NCBI RefSeq assembly: GCF_016595675.1
Contig: NZ_JAENJH010000008.1
Location: 49,478-113,477, forward strand
Source of the DNA: Prauserella cavernicola
Lineage (GTDB): Bacteria; Actinomycetota; Actinomycetes; Mycobacteriales; Pseudonocardiaceae
Direction of reading: 5' to 3'
DNA: 64,000 nucleotides
The position numbers were made by a program, and so were the translations under genes. This document shows positions 1 through 8,556 of the stretch, piece after piece; positions within the stretch are counted from its first letter, which is position 1, and each line of letters opens with the position of its first letter. A model generated the notes under the pieces. That model was not told where the DNA came from. It did no database searches and saw only the letters and a program-made list of their open reading frames with translations.

Positions 1-648
1 CTTCGCGGCGAGGTAGCGCGCCGCCTCGGTCTGCACCACCATCGCCGTCACGTGGTGGGTCACGACGTCGTGCAGTTCGCGGGCGATGCGCGTGCGTTCG
101 GCGTTGCGCGTGTCCTCGGCGACGCGACGGCGGCGTTCGGCCTCCGCGACGCGCGTGGCGCGCAACCACGAGCCGATCCCGAACGCGAGGACCAGCGCCA
201 GGTAGAACATCACGTACCCGGCCAGCGACTCGGTTCCGCCGAGCAGATGAAACGTCACCGTCAGCGGCACGTAGGCGACCGAGAAGGCGAGCATGGTGAC
301 CCGCCTGCGTTTCTCCAGTCTGGAGCCGGTGTTCACGAGGACGATGGCCAGCGCGGTGCCCGCGAACGTGTGGTAGCCGCGCAGCTGGTCGAGCACGAAC
401 CCGAGCGACACCAGCGTGAGACTGACGGCGGGCCACCGGCGGCACATGGCCAGCGGCACGCACTGCAGCGCGATCGCCACGATGGCCAGCACGTCGTAGG
501 GCCGGTTGGACATGCCACCGAACTGCGTGCCGTGACTGTGCAGCGCGGGCACGAGTGACCCGACGAAGAGCAGCACGCCGATCGGGAGGTACCACGCCAC
601 GCCGTGGAACCGGCGCCACAACTCCGGGACTCGCCGAAGATCGATCAC
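1..648 (-). CDS. NarL-family sensor histidine kinase, N-terminal part (cut by window edge)
   Basis: Membrane sensor kinase; only the first 216 residues lie in the window. A GTG start at 648 opens a frame that reads through base 1. About four to five hydrophobic segments fill residues 18-160, followed by a charged linker rich in Arg and Glu. The HisKA_3 dimerisation box reads RIARELHDVVTHHVTAMV, with the predicted phospho-acceptor His at residue 193. The HATPase domain and the partner response regulator must lie to the left of the window. The start is inferred from frame and hydrophobicity, and a nearby in-frame start is possible. The stimulus is unknown. Confidence 0.85.
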   Translation of the reverse strand, partial: MIDLRRVPELWRRFHGVAWYLPIGVLLFVGSLVPALHSHGTQFGGMSNRPYDVLAIVAIALQCVPLAMCRRWPAVSLTLVSLGFVLDQLRGYHTFAGTALAIVLVNTGSRLEKRRRVTMLAFSVAYVPLTVTFHLLGGTESLAGYVMFYLALVLAFGIGSWLRATRVAEAERRRRVAEDTRNAERTRIARELHDVVTHHVTAMVVQTEAARYLAAK

Positions 649-790
649 CCGGAAAGCTTAGTGGTGGCCACCCGGACGTGGGACAGGTGCCGCTGGCAGC
701 TCCCGGCGGGGCGCGAACGGGCATCACGCGCTGTCCGTTCGGGCACGGTTCGGCCGAGGTCCTTGACTGTCGCGTGTGGACGCACACGAA

Positions 791-846
791 ACCGGGCCCG
801 CCGAACACGAGACCCCGGAGGGGTTCGTGCCCGGTGGGCCCGGGTT
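791..846 (-). terminator. Hairpin downstream of the trypsin-like protease gene
   Basis: Outer arms ACCGGGCCCG and CGGTGGGCCCGGG pair imperfectly. A longer inner stem with a few mismatches and wobbles pairs CCGAACACGAGACCCC with AGGGGTTCGTGCCCGG. It lies 15 bases past the stop of the protease gene, as expected for a factor-independent terminator of an actinomycete, which often lacks a T-tract. Confidence 0.5.
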
Positions 847-860
847 CACGTGCTGACCAT

Positions 861-1646
861 TCAGGCGGCGACAGCACCGCCGGTGGTCTCGCCGATCCAG
901 TCGAGGTAGGCCGGAACACTGGTGTAGATCGACGGGCCCGTGGCGCAGGTCGGGTCGTTGTTGCCGGTGCGGCTGGTGGCACCGATCAGCTTCCAACCGT
1001 CACCGTCGGCGACCACCTGCGGTCCGCCGGAGTCGCCGTAGCAGGCGCCCGAGTCACCGTTGGGGTTGTCGGTGCACAGCTCGGTGTTGGCGTCGATGCC
1101 GGTGCAGTCAGCGGCGTCGACGACCTGGGTGTCGAGCTGCTGGAGCTCGTCGGGAGCGCCACAGCCGCCGGACTCGGGGCAGGTCTGGCCCCAGCCCATG
1201 ATCCGCGACTCGGTGCCTGCGGGAGCGGAGTCGGCCACCGCCACGGGCTCCGAGGTGGCGGGCGCGTCGAGCTTGATCAGCGCGATGTCACCGGTGCCGG
1301 TGGGGCCGTAGTCGGGGTGCACGATGATCTCGGCGGCCTGTGCTTCTTCGCCGCCGGAGGCCCATTCGGTGCTGCCGAGGCGCAGCGAGACCTCGGAGGC
1401 GCTGGAGCCCTCCACGCAGTGCGCGGCGGTGACCACCCACTCCGGGTCGATGAGCGAACCACCGCAGAAGTGCTGACCACCCGACTGCAGCGACGCCATG
1501 AACGAGTAGGCCTGGTCGGCCGGCTGTCCGCCGACGATGAACGGCGTGACCGGCGGCTCCGCGGCGGCGGCAACTCCCGGCGCCGCGACACCGAGGGCCG
1601 CGGCTGCTGCCGCGACCACTCCCACCAGTAGTGAACGTACCCTCAT
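861..1646 (-). CDS. Secreted trypsin-like serine protease (S1A)
   Basis: Extracellular endopeptidase of the chymotrypsin fold, 261 aa. The start at 1646 (MRVRSLL) gives a classic Sec signal peptide (residues 1 to about 29, poly-Ala core). A short propeptide ends before IVGG at residues 37-40, the usual activation cleavage point. The catalytic triad is visible: His76 in TAAHC, Asp120 in GDIALIKL and Ser206 in CYGDSGGP. Several Cys pairs fit extracellular disulfides. The S1-pocket segment (DSGACYGDSGGP) is one residue longer than in trypsin, so Arg/Lys specificity is not assured. An in-frame ATG at 1670 would only lengthen the signal sequence. It is monocistronic, with a hairpin after the stop. 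Confidence 0.92.
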   Translation of the reverse strand: MRVRSLLVGVVAAAAAALGVAAPGVAAAAEPPVTPFIVGGQPADQAYSFMASLQSGGQHFCGGSLIDPEWVVTAAHCVEGSSASEVSLRLGSTEWASGGEEAQAAEIIVHPDYGPTGTGDIALIKLDAPATSEPVAVADSAPAGTESRIMGWGQTCPESGGCGAPDELQQLDTQVVDAADCTGIDANTELCTDNPNGDSGACYGDSGGPQVVADGDGWKLIGATSRTGNNDPTCATGPSIYTSVPAYLDWIGETTGGAVAA

Positions 1647-1900
1647 GCTCTGGCTCCTTCCCGACCTCACGTTGGGTTATTCGGAAGGTAACGAGGGGGA
1701 TGAACCGGGTGACACCCGCGAAAGTTCCTAGTGTGGCATCCGAAAGGAGGGGCTACTCTCCGTCGATCTTTGCTCACCCGGATGGTCGAGACCAACCGCG
1801 TGGGACCAGAACCCCTTGAGCCACCACGTGATCCCCGACCCGGCCGCACCGTGCCTCGTCCAGTGAGGACGGCGCGGGTGTGACGTTTCCCAGTGAAGCG

Positions 1901-2656
1901 TCAGAGTCTGGCCACCTTGCCGCCTGCCAGCTCGTAGGTCGCGGCGACCACCGTGACGCCGTCGTGCGCGACCGCGTCGCGGATGATGCTCGAACGCTCC
2001 TGCAGGTACTGACCGCTGCGGCGGGCCTGCTCGGCGACACACGCGGCAAGGTAGGCATCGGCGTCGGAGTCGGCGGGAGTGGCCCGCACGGCGGGCTCGA
2101 TCGCCCGGACCAGCGTCGAGATGTCGCCGTTGACCTCGGTGCCGTTCCGCACCACGTCGACCGTCGCCGAGACCGCGCCACAGCTCTCGTGACCCAGCAC
2201 CACGATCAGCGGGACGGACAGGTGCTCGACGGCGTACTCGATACTGCCGATCACCGCGGTGTCGAGCACCTCTCCCGCCGACCGGATGACGAAGAGGTCA
2301 CCGAGACCCTCGTCGAAGACCAGCTCGGGCGTGACACGCGAGTCGGCGCAGCCGAGCACCACCGCGAACGGGTGCTGCCCCTCCACGAGCGACTCCCGCC
2401 ACTCCAGCGACTCGTGCGGGTGCTTCTGCCTGCCGTCGACGAACCGGTCGTTGCCCCGGACCAGCTTGCGCCAGGCCTGGCCGGCGGTCAGGTCCGTCGC
2501 TTTCGGATCGGCGGCGCGGCGCGACCCGGCTGCCGGCACCGCGGCACTCGCGGTCCCCGCCGTGGCGAGCGTGGTCGCCGCGGCTCCGGCGGTGATCCCC
2601 AGAAGTGTCCGCCGGGACAGGCCATTGTCCCCAGAAGTATTCACGTTTCGCAGCAT
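1901..2656 (-). CDS. Tat-exported beta-class carbonic anhydrase
   Basis: Zinc enzyme interconverting CO2 and bicarbonate. From the ATG at 2656 it is 251 aa. A twin-arginine signal (LSRRTLLGI, residues 13-21, then an Ala-rich stretch) predicts export of the folded enzyme. Beta-CA signature residues are Cys103, Asp105 and Arg107 in GCADSRVTPE, and His156 and Cys159 in LGHESCGA, giving the full Cys/His/Cys zinc set and the Asp-Arg dyad. An in-frame ATG at 2698 would add 14 residues before the twin arginines and is less likely. Secreted Tat-dependent beta-CAs are known in actinomycetes; the physiological role here is inferred only. The neighbouring DUF1345 membrane gene is on the same strand, about 144 bases upstream. 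Confidence 0.9.
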   Translation of the reverse strand: MLRNVNTSGDNGLSRRTLLGITAGAAATTLATAGTASAAVPAAGSRRAADPKATDLTAGQAWRKLVRGNDRFVDGRQKHPHESLEWRESLVEGQHPFAVVLGCADSRVTPELVFDEGLGDLFVIRSAGEVLDTAVIGSIEYAVEHLSVPLIVVLGHESCGAVSATVDVVRNGTEVNGDISTLVRAIEPAVRATPADSDADAYLAACVAEQARRSGQYLQERSSIIRDAVAHDGVTVVAATYELAGGKVARL

Positions 2657-2800
2657 TTCGCATGCGCATTGACACTCACAAGAGTGAAAACGGAGCATGC
2701 GGGGTCAAACTATACGATACGGAAAGTGATTGCCGTCATAGTCGTCGCCCAGAGTGCCGCCGCTGGTCCTCAGTGGACTCTTCCTGCGGGACCCGTGCCG

Positions 2801-3484
2801 TCACGAGCTGACGAACGAGGCGACGATCGAGACGGCGGCGGCGAGGATCAGCGTGTTGAACACGAAGGCGAACACGCCGTGGACCAGCACCTGGCGCCGC
2901 ATGGCCTGACTGGTCACCGACACGTCGGTGGTGCCGGAGGTGGCGCCCACGGCGAACGCGAAGTACAGGAAGTCGATCAGCCTGCGCTCCTCGTCGCCGG
3001 GAAACGACAGCCCGCCGTCGTTCACGAACACGGTGAGGTAGGTGATGGCGAAGCCCACCTGCATCGAGATCCAGCCGGTGACCACCGACAGAATGCAGAT
3101 CGTGAACAACAGTGCCGGTGGCGTTCCGAGTGTCCGGAACATCGGCATGACGACCACGGTGGTGGCCAGTGCCATCACGGCGGCGACCTTGGGCAGGTCC
3201 TGAGTCGGCGAGCCGAACAGGAAGTGGGTCACCTTCCGCTGCCGCAGGCCCCGCACGAGCACCCGCAGACCCTCGGCGTCGCGGCCGCGGTAGGTGAGCC
3301 ACGTCAGCAGCACGTAGGTGATGGCGTAGATGTCCCACGCCGCGATCACCTTCACCACGTTCTCGCCCGGCACGAGGAAGCCGAGTGCTCCCGGCAGCAA
3401 CGGAAACTGCTGCCGGAAGAACTCGCGGTGCCACCACCGTGGCCCTGCCGCGCGGATCGACTCGTCTGCAACTGCGCTCGGCAT
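2801..3484 (-). CDS. DUF1345 family integral membrane protein
   Basis: Predicted multi-pass membrane protein of 227 aa. Hydrophobic segments lie around residues 45-62, 100-118, 125-155 and 200-225. The conserved DUF1345 segment near residues 168-190 (FLYFAFAVGATSGTTDVSVT) is well preserved. No enzymatic function is established for this family and I assign none. It precedes the carbonic anhydrase gene on the same strand, so cotranscription is possible but the 144-base gap argues for separate signals. The N-terminus (MPSAVADES) is hydrophilic, and the start at 3484 is the only convincing one. Confidence 0.8.
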   Translation of the reverse strand: MPSAVADESIRAAGPRWWHREFFRQQFPLLPGALGFLVPGENVVKVIAAWDIYAITYVLLTWLTYRGRDAEGLRVLVRGLRQRKVTHFLFGSPTQDLPKVAAVMALATTVVVMPMFRTLGTPPALLFTICILSVVTGWISMQVGFAITYLTVFVNDGGLSFPGDEERRLIDFLYFAFAVGATSGTTDVSVTSQAMRRQVLVHGVFAFVFNTLILAAAVSIVASFVSS

Positions 3485-3565
3485 GACCTGGCTTCCTCAC
3501 GTGCGTCGGCGACCTGCCCGATCTAACACGGCGCGCGGGAGCGGATCGGTTCAGGGTGCATACCG

Positions 3566-4897
3566 TCACACGTTCTGCGCCGCGGGCTTCGTCGATCGCG
3601 CCCTGGGCCCGCTGCCCTGGTGCGCGATCCCCCGCTTCCGCACGATCAGCGCCGCGATGAGCGAGATGACCGCCGCGAAGGAGAGCCAGACCGCGGGCAT
3701 GGCCGCGTTGCCACCGGAGAACTCGATCAGCGATGTCGCGATGGCCGGGGTGAAACCGCCGAAGATCGCCTGGGCGAGGCTGTAGGCGATCGCGAACCCG
3801 GTGACGCGCACGGTTTCGGGCATGATCTCGGTGAGCGTCACGACCATCGCGCCCTGGTACGCGCCGTACAGCGCCGAGAACAGCAGCAGCACCGTCAGCA
3901 GCCTGCCGAACGACGGGTCCGACGTCAGCCAGAGCAGCATCGGGTAGCCCGCGACGGCCGTCACCGCGGAGGCCGTGACGAGCAGGCGGGTCCTGCCGAT
4001 GCGATCCGAGAGCGCGCCCATGACGGGAATCCAGATGAAGTTGGACAGTCCGACGCAGACGGTCGCGACGAACGAGGCGAGGTAGCCGAGGTTCAGTTCG
4101 CGTTCGCCGAACGTCGGCGTGTAGGCGGTGATGAGGTAGAACATGACGCTCGTCAGCGTCACCAGGCCGACGGCGACCGAGACGATCGGCCAGGCGGAGG
4201 CGAACGTGCGGAAGATCGTGCGCACACTGGGCGTGCTGCGGCTGGTGCGCTCGGAGAACGACTCGGTCTCCGGCAGGGTGCGCCGCACCCAGAAGATGAA
4301 CGGCAGCACGAGCGAGCCGATGAGGAACGGGATGCGCCAGCCCCAGTCGTTGAGCTGGTCCTGGGTGAGCGAGGCCGACAGCACCACGCCGACGACGGCG
4401 GCGAAGACCACGCTGAGCTGCTGACTGGCCGACTGCCAGCTCACGTACAGCCCGCGACGGCCGGGTTTGGCGATCTCCGCCAGATACACCGACACCCCGC
4501 TCGACTCCGCACCCGCGGAGAAGCCCTGCAGCAGTCTGCTGAACACGACCAGGATCGGCGCGGCGATGCCGATCGTGCTGTAGGTGGGCACCGCGGCCAG
4601 GATCACCACGCTGACGCCCATGATGCACAGGCTGACGATGAGCCCGGCCCGCCTGCCGCGGCGATCCATGTAGGCACCCAGCACGATCGCGCCCAGCGGG
4701 CGCATGAGGAACCCGACACCGAAGGTCAGAAACGACAACATCATCGAGACGAACTCGTTGCCGGTGGGGAAGATCGCGGTCGCGATGGCGCCCGCGTAGA
4801 AACCGTAGACCGCGAAGTCGTACATCTCGAGAAAGTTGCCCGCAGCGGCCTTGACGACGTTGCTCCGCGGGTTCGTCGTTGATCGGGAGCCGGACAT
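3566..4897 (-). CDS. MHS-family MFS transporter (metabolite:H+ symporter)
   Basis: Twelve-TM major facilitator of 443 aa resembling the metabolite:H+ symporter group (ProP/ShiA/CitA type). Visible features are NFLEMYDFAVYGFYA at the N-terminus, the loop 2-3 signature GAYMDRRGRRAGL (residues about 75-87), LQGFSAGAESSG in TM4-5, and WGWRIPFL in the central loop. An AGGAGGG ribosome site lies just upstream of the ATG at 4897. It is divergent from the IclR gene, with a perfect inverted repeat (4913-4929) in its leader, which suggests direct control by that IclR protein. The substrate is probably the carboxylic acid consumed by the operon 5868-10741. That is inferred from context; sequence alone does not identify it. 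Confidence 0.88.
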   Translation of the reverse strand: MSGSRSTTNPRSNVVKAAAGNFLEMYDFAVYGFYAGAIATAIFPTGNEFVSMMLSFLTFGVGFLMRPLGAIVLGAYMDRRGRRAGLIVSLCIMGVSVVILAAVPTYSTIGIAAPILVVFSRLLQGFSAGAESSGVSVYLAEIAKPGRRGLYVSWQSASQQLSVVFAAVVGVVLSASLTQDQLNDWGWRIPFLIGSLVLPFIFWVRRTLPETESFSERTSRSTPSVRTIFRTFASAWPIVSVAVGLVTLTSVMFYLITAYTPTFGERELNLGYLASFVATVCVGLSNFIWIPVMGALSDRIGRTRLLVTASAVTAVAGYPMLLWLTSDPSFGRLLTVLLLFSALYGAYQGAMVVTLTEIMPETVRVTGFAIAYSLAQAIFGGFTPAIATSLIEFSGGNAAMPAVWLSFAAVISLIAALIVRKRGIAHQGSGPRARSTKPAAQNV

Positions 4898-4912
4898 CCG
4901 CCCTCCTGGGTT

Positions 4913-4929
4913 GTTCTATTATTTAGAAC
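4913..4929. promoter_or_regulatory. Perfect inverted repeat in the transporter leader, probable IclR operator
   Basis: GTTCTA, five bases, TAGAAC: a perfect 6-bp inverted repeat placed directly upstream of the Shine-Dalgarno sequence of the MHS transporter. The right half (TATTTAGAACG) recurs before the IclR gene at 5021-5033 and 5041-5053. Position and dyad symmetry fit an operator of the divergent IclR regulator. Confidence 0.55.
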
Positions 4930-5020
4930 GTTGTGTCATTTTTCGGGACGAGGCCGACAGTCTTGACCTCGACGCGCGCGAATGTCAACGGATTGACGGC
5001 GCCAGAACGCAGTCGGTATC

Positions 5021-5053
5021 GTATTTTGAAACGTTGTCCTGTATTTTAGAACG
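5021..5053 (+). repeat. Two direct repeats abutting the IclR start codon
   Basis: GTATTTTGAAACG at 5021-5033 and GTATTTTAGAACG at 5041-5053 are spaced exactly 20 bases apart, about two helical turns. The second copy ends two bases before the predicted ATG at 5055. They match one half of the inverted repeat at 4913-4929, so they look like autoregulatory half-sites. Their AT-rich sequence stands out from the surrounding GC-rich DNA. Confidence 0.5.
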
Positions 5054-5054
5054 C

Positions 5055-5831
5055 ATGGACAGCACGCTGATGAAAGGACTGCGAGTGCTCGAAACGCTCG
5101 CGCGAAGCCACGAACCCCGGGGAGTGAGCGAGCTGGCGCGCCAGCTGGACCTGACGCGCAGCAATGTGCACCGCACGCTCCAGACGCTGACGGCCGCGGG
5201 CTACGCGCGCCAGGGCAGCACCCCCGGCACCTACGAGTGCACGCTGAAACTGTTCGAACTGTCCAGCGCCGTCATGGACCGCGTCGACGTCACACGCGTC
5301 GCCGCGCCGCACATGCGCAGGCTCGCGGAGGTCACCGAGGAGACGGTGCACCTGTCGACGCTGTCGGGCGCCGAGGTCGTCTACCTGGACAAGATCGAGA
5401 GCCCGCAACCGGTGCGGGCCTACTCCTCGATCGGCGGCCGGGCGCCGGCCCACTGCGTGGCGTCGGGCAAGGCACTACTCGCCGAGCTGAGCGAGTCCAA
5501 TGTGGACGCGCTGTTCGGCGACGAGGTACCGGCCTCGACCGGTCGCGGCGTGCGCGACCGCACCGAGCTGGCGGCCGAGCTGGCCTCGATCCGCGAGCGC
5601 GGCTACGCCGTCAACCACGGCGAGTGGCGGGAGTCGGTCGGCGGCGTCGCCGCGGTGATCGTCAACGCCGCCGGTGCCGTCGAGGCCTCCATCGGCGTGT
5701 CCGGCCCGCTCGAGCGCGTGGAACCCAACTCCGGCGGCAGCTACCGCGACGCCGTGGTCGAGGCGGCGAGGGCGATCTCGCTCGACCTGGGCTGCACCGC
5801 CTATCCCCCGCGACGCGAGTCGCGGACCTGA
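5055..5831 (+). CDS. IclR-family transcriptional regulator
   Basis: Regulator of 258 aa. A winged helix-turn-helix fills residues about 5-60 (GVSELARQLDLTRSNVHRTLQTL), and the IclR effector-binding domain follows (HLSTLSGAEVVYLDKIES, SIGGRAPAHCVASGKALLAEL, RERGYAVNHGEW). Divergent from the MHS transporter and 36 bases upstream of the CoA-transferase operon in the same direction, it is the obvious local regulator. The start at 5055 gives the normal IclR length; the frame stays open upstream to 4836 but that part overlaps the transporter and operator. No clear ribosome site precedes 5055, so the message may be leaderless. The effector is unknown. Confidence 0.88.
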   Translation: MDSTLMKGLRVLETLARSHEPRGVSELARQLDLTRSNVHRTLQTLTAAGYARQGSTPGTYECTLKLFELSSAVMDRVDVTRVAAPHMRRLAEVTEETVHLSTLSGAEVVYLDKIESPQPVRAYSSIGGRAPAHCVASGKALLAELSESNVDALFGDEVPASTGRGVRDRTELAAELASIRERGYAVNHGEWRESVGGVAAVIVNAAGAVEASIGVSGPLERVEPNSGGSYRDAVVEAARAISLDLGCTAYPPRRESRT

Positions 5832-5867
5832 CCCGTTACGAACTCACGAAGGTAAGGGTGTTTGCTG

Positions 5868-7010
5868 ATGGTTGTCCCGCTGCGCGATGTCCGGGTCGTC
5901 GAGCTCTGCACCGTCGCGTCCGGACCGTACTGCGGCATGCTGCTGGCGGATCTGGGAGCCGATGTCGTCAAGGTGGAGTCCCCCGCGGGTGACACCATGC
6001 GGCAGTGGCCGCCGATCACCGACGGCTTCAGCGACAACTTCGCCTCCCTCAACCGCAACAAGCGCTCCGTCGCACTGGATCTGAAGGACCCGGAGGACAA
6101 CGCGACCGCGCGCAGGCTCATCGCCGAGGCCGACGTCGTGATCGAGAACTCCCGGCCGGGTGTGATGGCCAAGCTCGGGCTGGACTACGCCACCGTCAGC
6201 GCCGATCAGCCCGGGCTGGTCTACGCGTCGATCTCCGCGTTCGGGCAGGAGGGCCCGCGTTCCCGCGAGGGCGGCTTCGACCTCACCATCCAGGCCATGA
6301 GCGGCATCATCAGCGTCACCGGCGAGCCCGGCGGTGCACCTGTGAAGTGCGGGGTGCCGATCTCGGACTTCGCCACCGGGCTCTACGCCGCCTTCGCCGT
6401 CGCCGCGGCACTGCGCGAGGTCGAGCACACCGGGCAGGGCACCCACATCGACGTGTCGATGCTCGGTTCCTCGCTCGCCATCGCCGCACTGCAGGTCAGT
6501 GAGTACTTCGGCAAGGGAACCGATCCCGGCAAGCTCGGCTCGGCCCACCCGCGCAACGCGCCGTACCAGGTCTTCGCCGCCGCCGACGGCCACGTCGCCA
6601 TGGCAGCGGGCAACGACAAGCTGTGGCGCGCGCTGTGCGGCGCGCTCGACAGGGACGACCTCGCCGCCGACCCGCGCTTTTCCTCCACCACCACCAGGGC
6701 GCAGCACCAGGACGAGCTCAGGGAACTGCTGGAGACCCAGTTCGCGGGGCACTCCGCGGCCGAACTGATCACCCTGTTCGAAGACGCGGGCGTGCCGTGC
6801 GCCCCGGTCAACAGCTACTCCGAGGCGCTGGCCGACTCACAGGTCGAGCACATGGGCTGGGTGTCGGACCTCGACCTGCCCGGCGGGCGCGTGACCCGCA
6901 CCTTCGGCTCACCACTGCGCTTCGGCGGCGAAGCGCCCGAGATCCGCCGCAGGCCTCCCTCGCTCGGCGAGCACAACGCCGAGGTCGTTGCCGAGCTCGG
7001 GGAGGCGTGA
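5868..7010 (+). CDS. Class III CoA-transferase (CaiB/BaiF family)
   Basis: Transfers CoA between acyl donors and a carboxylic acid; 380 aa, normal for the family. The N-terminal Rossmann-like segment reads RVVELCTVASGPYCGMLLADLGADVVKVE. NRNKRSVALDLK and GVPISDFATGLYAAF follow, with Asp167 as the likely catalytic aspartate of the ISDxxTG element. The ATG at 5868 has AAGGG nine bases upstream; a TTG two codons earlier is possible. It is the first gene of a five-gene operon in which every junction is a start/stop overlap (next ATG shares the A of this TGA at 7010). The acyl substrate is not deducible, but the downstream ring-opening-like genes suggest a cyclic or branched acid. Confidence 0.9.
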   Translation: MVVPLRDVRVVELCTVASGPYCGMLLADLGADVVKVESPAGDTMRQWPPITDGFSDNFASLNRNKRSVALDLKDPEDNATARRLIAEADVVIENSRPGVMAKLGLDYATVSADQPGLVYASISAFGQEGPRSREGGFDLTIQAMSGIISVTGEPGGAPVKCGVPISDFATGLYAAFAVAAALREVEHTGQGTHIDVSMLGSSLAIAALQVSEYFGKGTDPGKLGSAHPRNAPYQVFAAADGHVAMAAGNDKLWRALCGALDRDDLAADPRFSSTTTRAQHQDELRELLETQFAGHSAAELITLFEDAGVPCAPVNSYSEALADSQVEHMGWVSDLDLPGGRVTRTFGSPLRFGGEAPEIRRRPPSLGEHNAEVVAELGEA

Positions 7011-7735
7011 TGAGCGAGCTGCGCGTCAACCGCAGTGGCCGCGCGCTGACGCTGATCCTCGACCGGCCCGCCAAGCGCAACGCGCTGTCGGCTCCGCTGG
7101 TCGAGCAGCTTATCGACGCCGTGGAAGGCGCCTACGCCGAGCCCACCGACCTGGTGGAGTTCCGGGGCGAGGGCAGGACCTTCAGCGCGGGCTTCGACTT
7201 CGGCGGCCTGGCCGAGACCACCGACGGCGAGCTGCTGCACCGCTTCGTCCGCATCGAGCACCTCCTGCAGCTCGTGCACCACGCGCCGTTCGAGACGGCC
7301 GCCTTCGTGCACGGCAAGGTCTTCGGCGCCGCGGCGGACCTGCTCTGCGCCTGCTCCCACCGCATCGCCGCGCCCGGCTCGGCGTTCCGGCTGCCGGGGC
7401 TGGCGTTCGGCATCGTGCTGGGCACGCGGAGGCTGGCCGAGCGCGTCGGGTCCTCGGCCGCGCGGTGGATCCAGGGCGAGGGCGCCGTCCTCGACGCGGA
7501 GACCGCGCTGCGGCTGGGCCTGCTCACCGAGCTCGCCGATCCGTCCGACTGGGACGGACGGCGGGACGCGCTGGCCGAGCGCTCGGGCCGGCTCACCACG
7601 CAGGCGCGCGCGAGCTTTCACAGGGCGCTCACCGCGGACACCGCCGACGCCGACCTGGCCGAGCTCGTGCGCTCGGCCTCGGTGCCGGGTCTGCGGCAGC
7701 GCATCCAACGATTCCGGGAGGAGAAGGCGGCGTGA
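7010..7735 (+). CDS. Enoyl-CoA hydratase/isomerase family protein (crotonase fold), atypical active site
   Basis: Crotonase-superfamily protein of 241 aa. Oxyanion-hole elements are recognisable: GEGRTFSAGFDFGGL (about residues 51-65) and HGKVFGAAADLLCA (about residues 100-113). The canonical catalytic Glu of the PE motif is replaced by Gly (FRLPGLAFGIVLG), and the second usual Glu is not evident in ARWIQGEGAVL. Simple hydration is therefore doubtful; isomerase, C-C hydrolase or another crotonase chemistry is plausible. The ATG at 7010 overlaps the upstream stop, and the next gene's GTG overlaps this stop, so translation is coupled. Family assignment is firm, reaction unknown. Confidence 0.85.
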   Translation: MSELRVNRSGRALTLILDRPAKRNALSAPLVEQLIDAVEGAYAEPTDLVEFRGEGRTFSAGFDFGGLAETTDGELLHRFVRIEHLLQLVHHAPFETAAFVHGKVFGAAADLLCACSHRIAAPGSAFRLPGLAFGIVLGTRRLAERVGSSAARWIQGEGAVLDAETALRLGLLTELADPSDWDGRRDALAERSGRLTTQARASFHRALTADTADADLAELVRSASVPGLRQRIQRFREEKAA

Positions 7736-8556
7736 CGACGACAGGCAAGATCGGGTCGCTGGCGGAGCTGGCGGCACACATCGGGGACGGTGACTCCGTC
7801 GCGCTCGGCGGCAGTTTCCTGCACCGCGGACCGTTCGCGCTCGTGCGGGAACTGGTGCGCGCGGGGCGACGGGACCTGGAGATCGTCAAGCAGTCGCCCG
7901 GCTACGACATCGACCTGCTGTGCCGGGCGGGCGCCGTCCGCAGGGCACGTGCGGGCATCGTGGCGATGGAGGGCAACTTCGGGCTGGCGCCGTGGTATCG
8001 CAGGGCCATCGAGAGCGGCGCCGTCGAGCTGGAGGAGCACGCCTGCGCCACGTTGACCGCGGGCATGCGCGCCTCCGCCTTCGGCGTGCCCTTCCAGCCG
8101 ATCGCCGGTGTCCACGGCTCCGAGCTCGCGACGCTGAACAAGTGGGCGGAGCTGCCCGACCCCTACGGTTCGGGCAGCACGGTGTGGGTCATCCCGCCCA
8201 TCCGGCCCGACGTGGCGGTGATCCACGTCAACGAGATCACCGAGCAGGGCGACGCGCGCGTATTCGGGACGACGCACTGGGACCGCATCATGACCCGCTC
8301 CGCGAAGAAGGTGCTGGTGGTGGCCGAGCGGGTGGTCGACGCCGCCGAGTTCAGCGCCCGCCCGGAACTGACGCTGGTGCCGCACTTTCTCGTCACGGCC
8401 GCGGCCGTGGTCCCCGGCGGCGCGTGGCCGGGATCGTGTTCGCCCGGCTACGGCATCGACTACGACGCCGTGAGCGACTACCTCACCGACGACGAGCACA
8501 GCCTCACCGCGCACCTCGACCGTGCCCCCGAGACGACGAGGAGCCAGCCCGCATGA
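7732..8556 (+). CDS. CoA-transferase subunit A-like / IpdA-like protein
   Basis: 274-aa alpha subunit of the glutaconate CoA-transferase family. Motifs include GDSVALGGSFLHRGPFALVRELVRAG (residues about 19-44), VKQSPGYDIDLLCRAGAVRRARAG, and VELEEHACATLTAGMRASAFGVPF, whose acidic pair sits where IpdA carries its essential Glu. The arrangement AIESGAVELEEHA...PFQPIAGVHGSEL resembles IpdA of actinobacterial steroid catabolism more than class I transferases acting on glutaconate. IpdAB is a ring-opening hydrolase, so this pair could hydrolyse a cyclic beta-diketone-CoA. That is inference; a true CoA-transferase remains possible. The GTG start at 7732 overlaps the upstream TGA. Confidence 0.82.
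   Translation: MTTTGKIGSLAELAAHIGDGDSVALGGSFLHRGPFALVRELVRAGRRDLEIVKQSPGYDIDLLCRAGAVRRARAGIVAMEGNFGLAPWYRRAIESGAVELEEHACATLTAGMRASAFGVPFQPIAGVHGSELATLNKWAELPDPYGSGSTVWVIPPIRPDVAVIHVNEITEQGDARVFGTTHWDRIMTRSAKKVLVVAERVVDAAEFSARPELTLVPHFLVTAAAVVPGGAWPGSCSPGYGIDYDAVSDYLTDDEHSLTAHLDRAPETTRSQPA

Noticed and set aside
2736..4628. 630-codon open frame on the minus strand
   Set aside because: It is in another frame of the DUF1345 and MHS transporter genes and is dominated by Arg, Gly, Ala and Asp with no domain; a GC-rich shadow.
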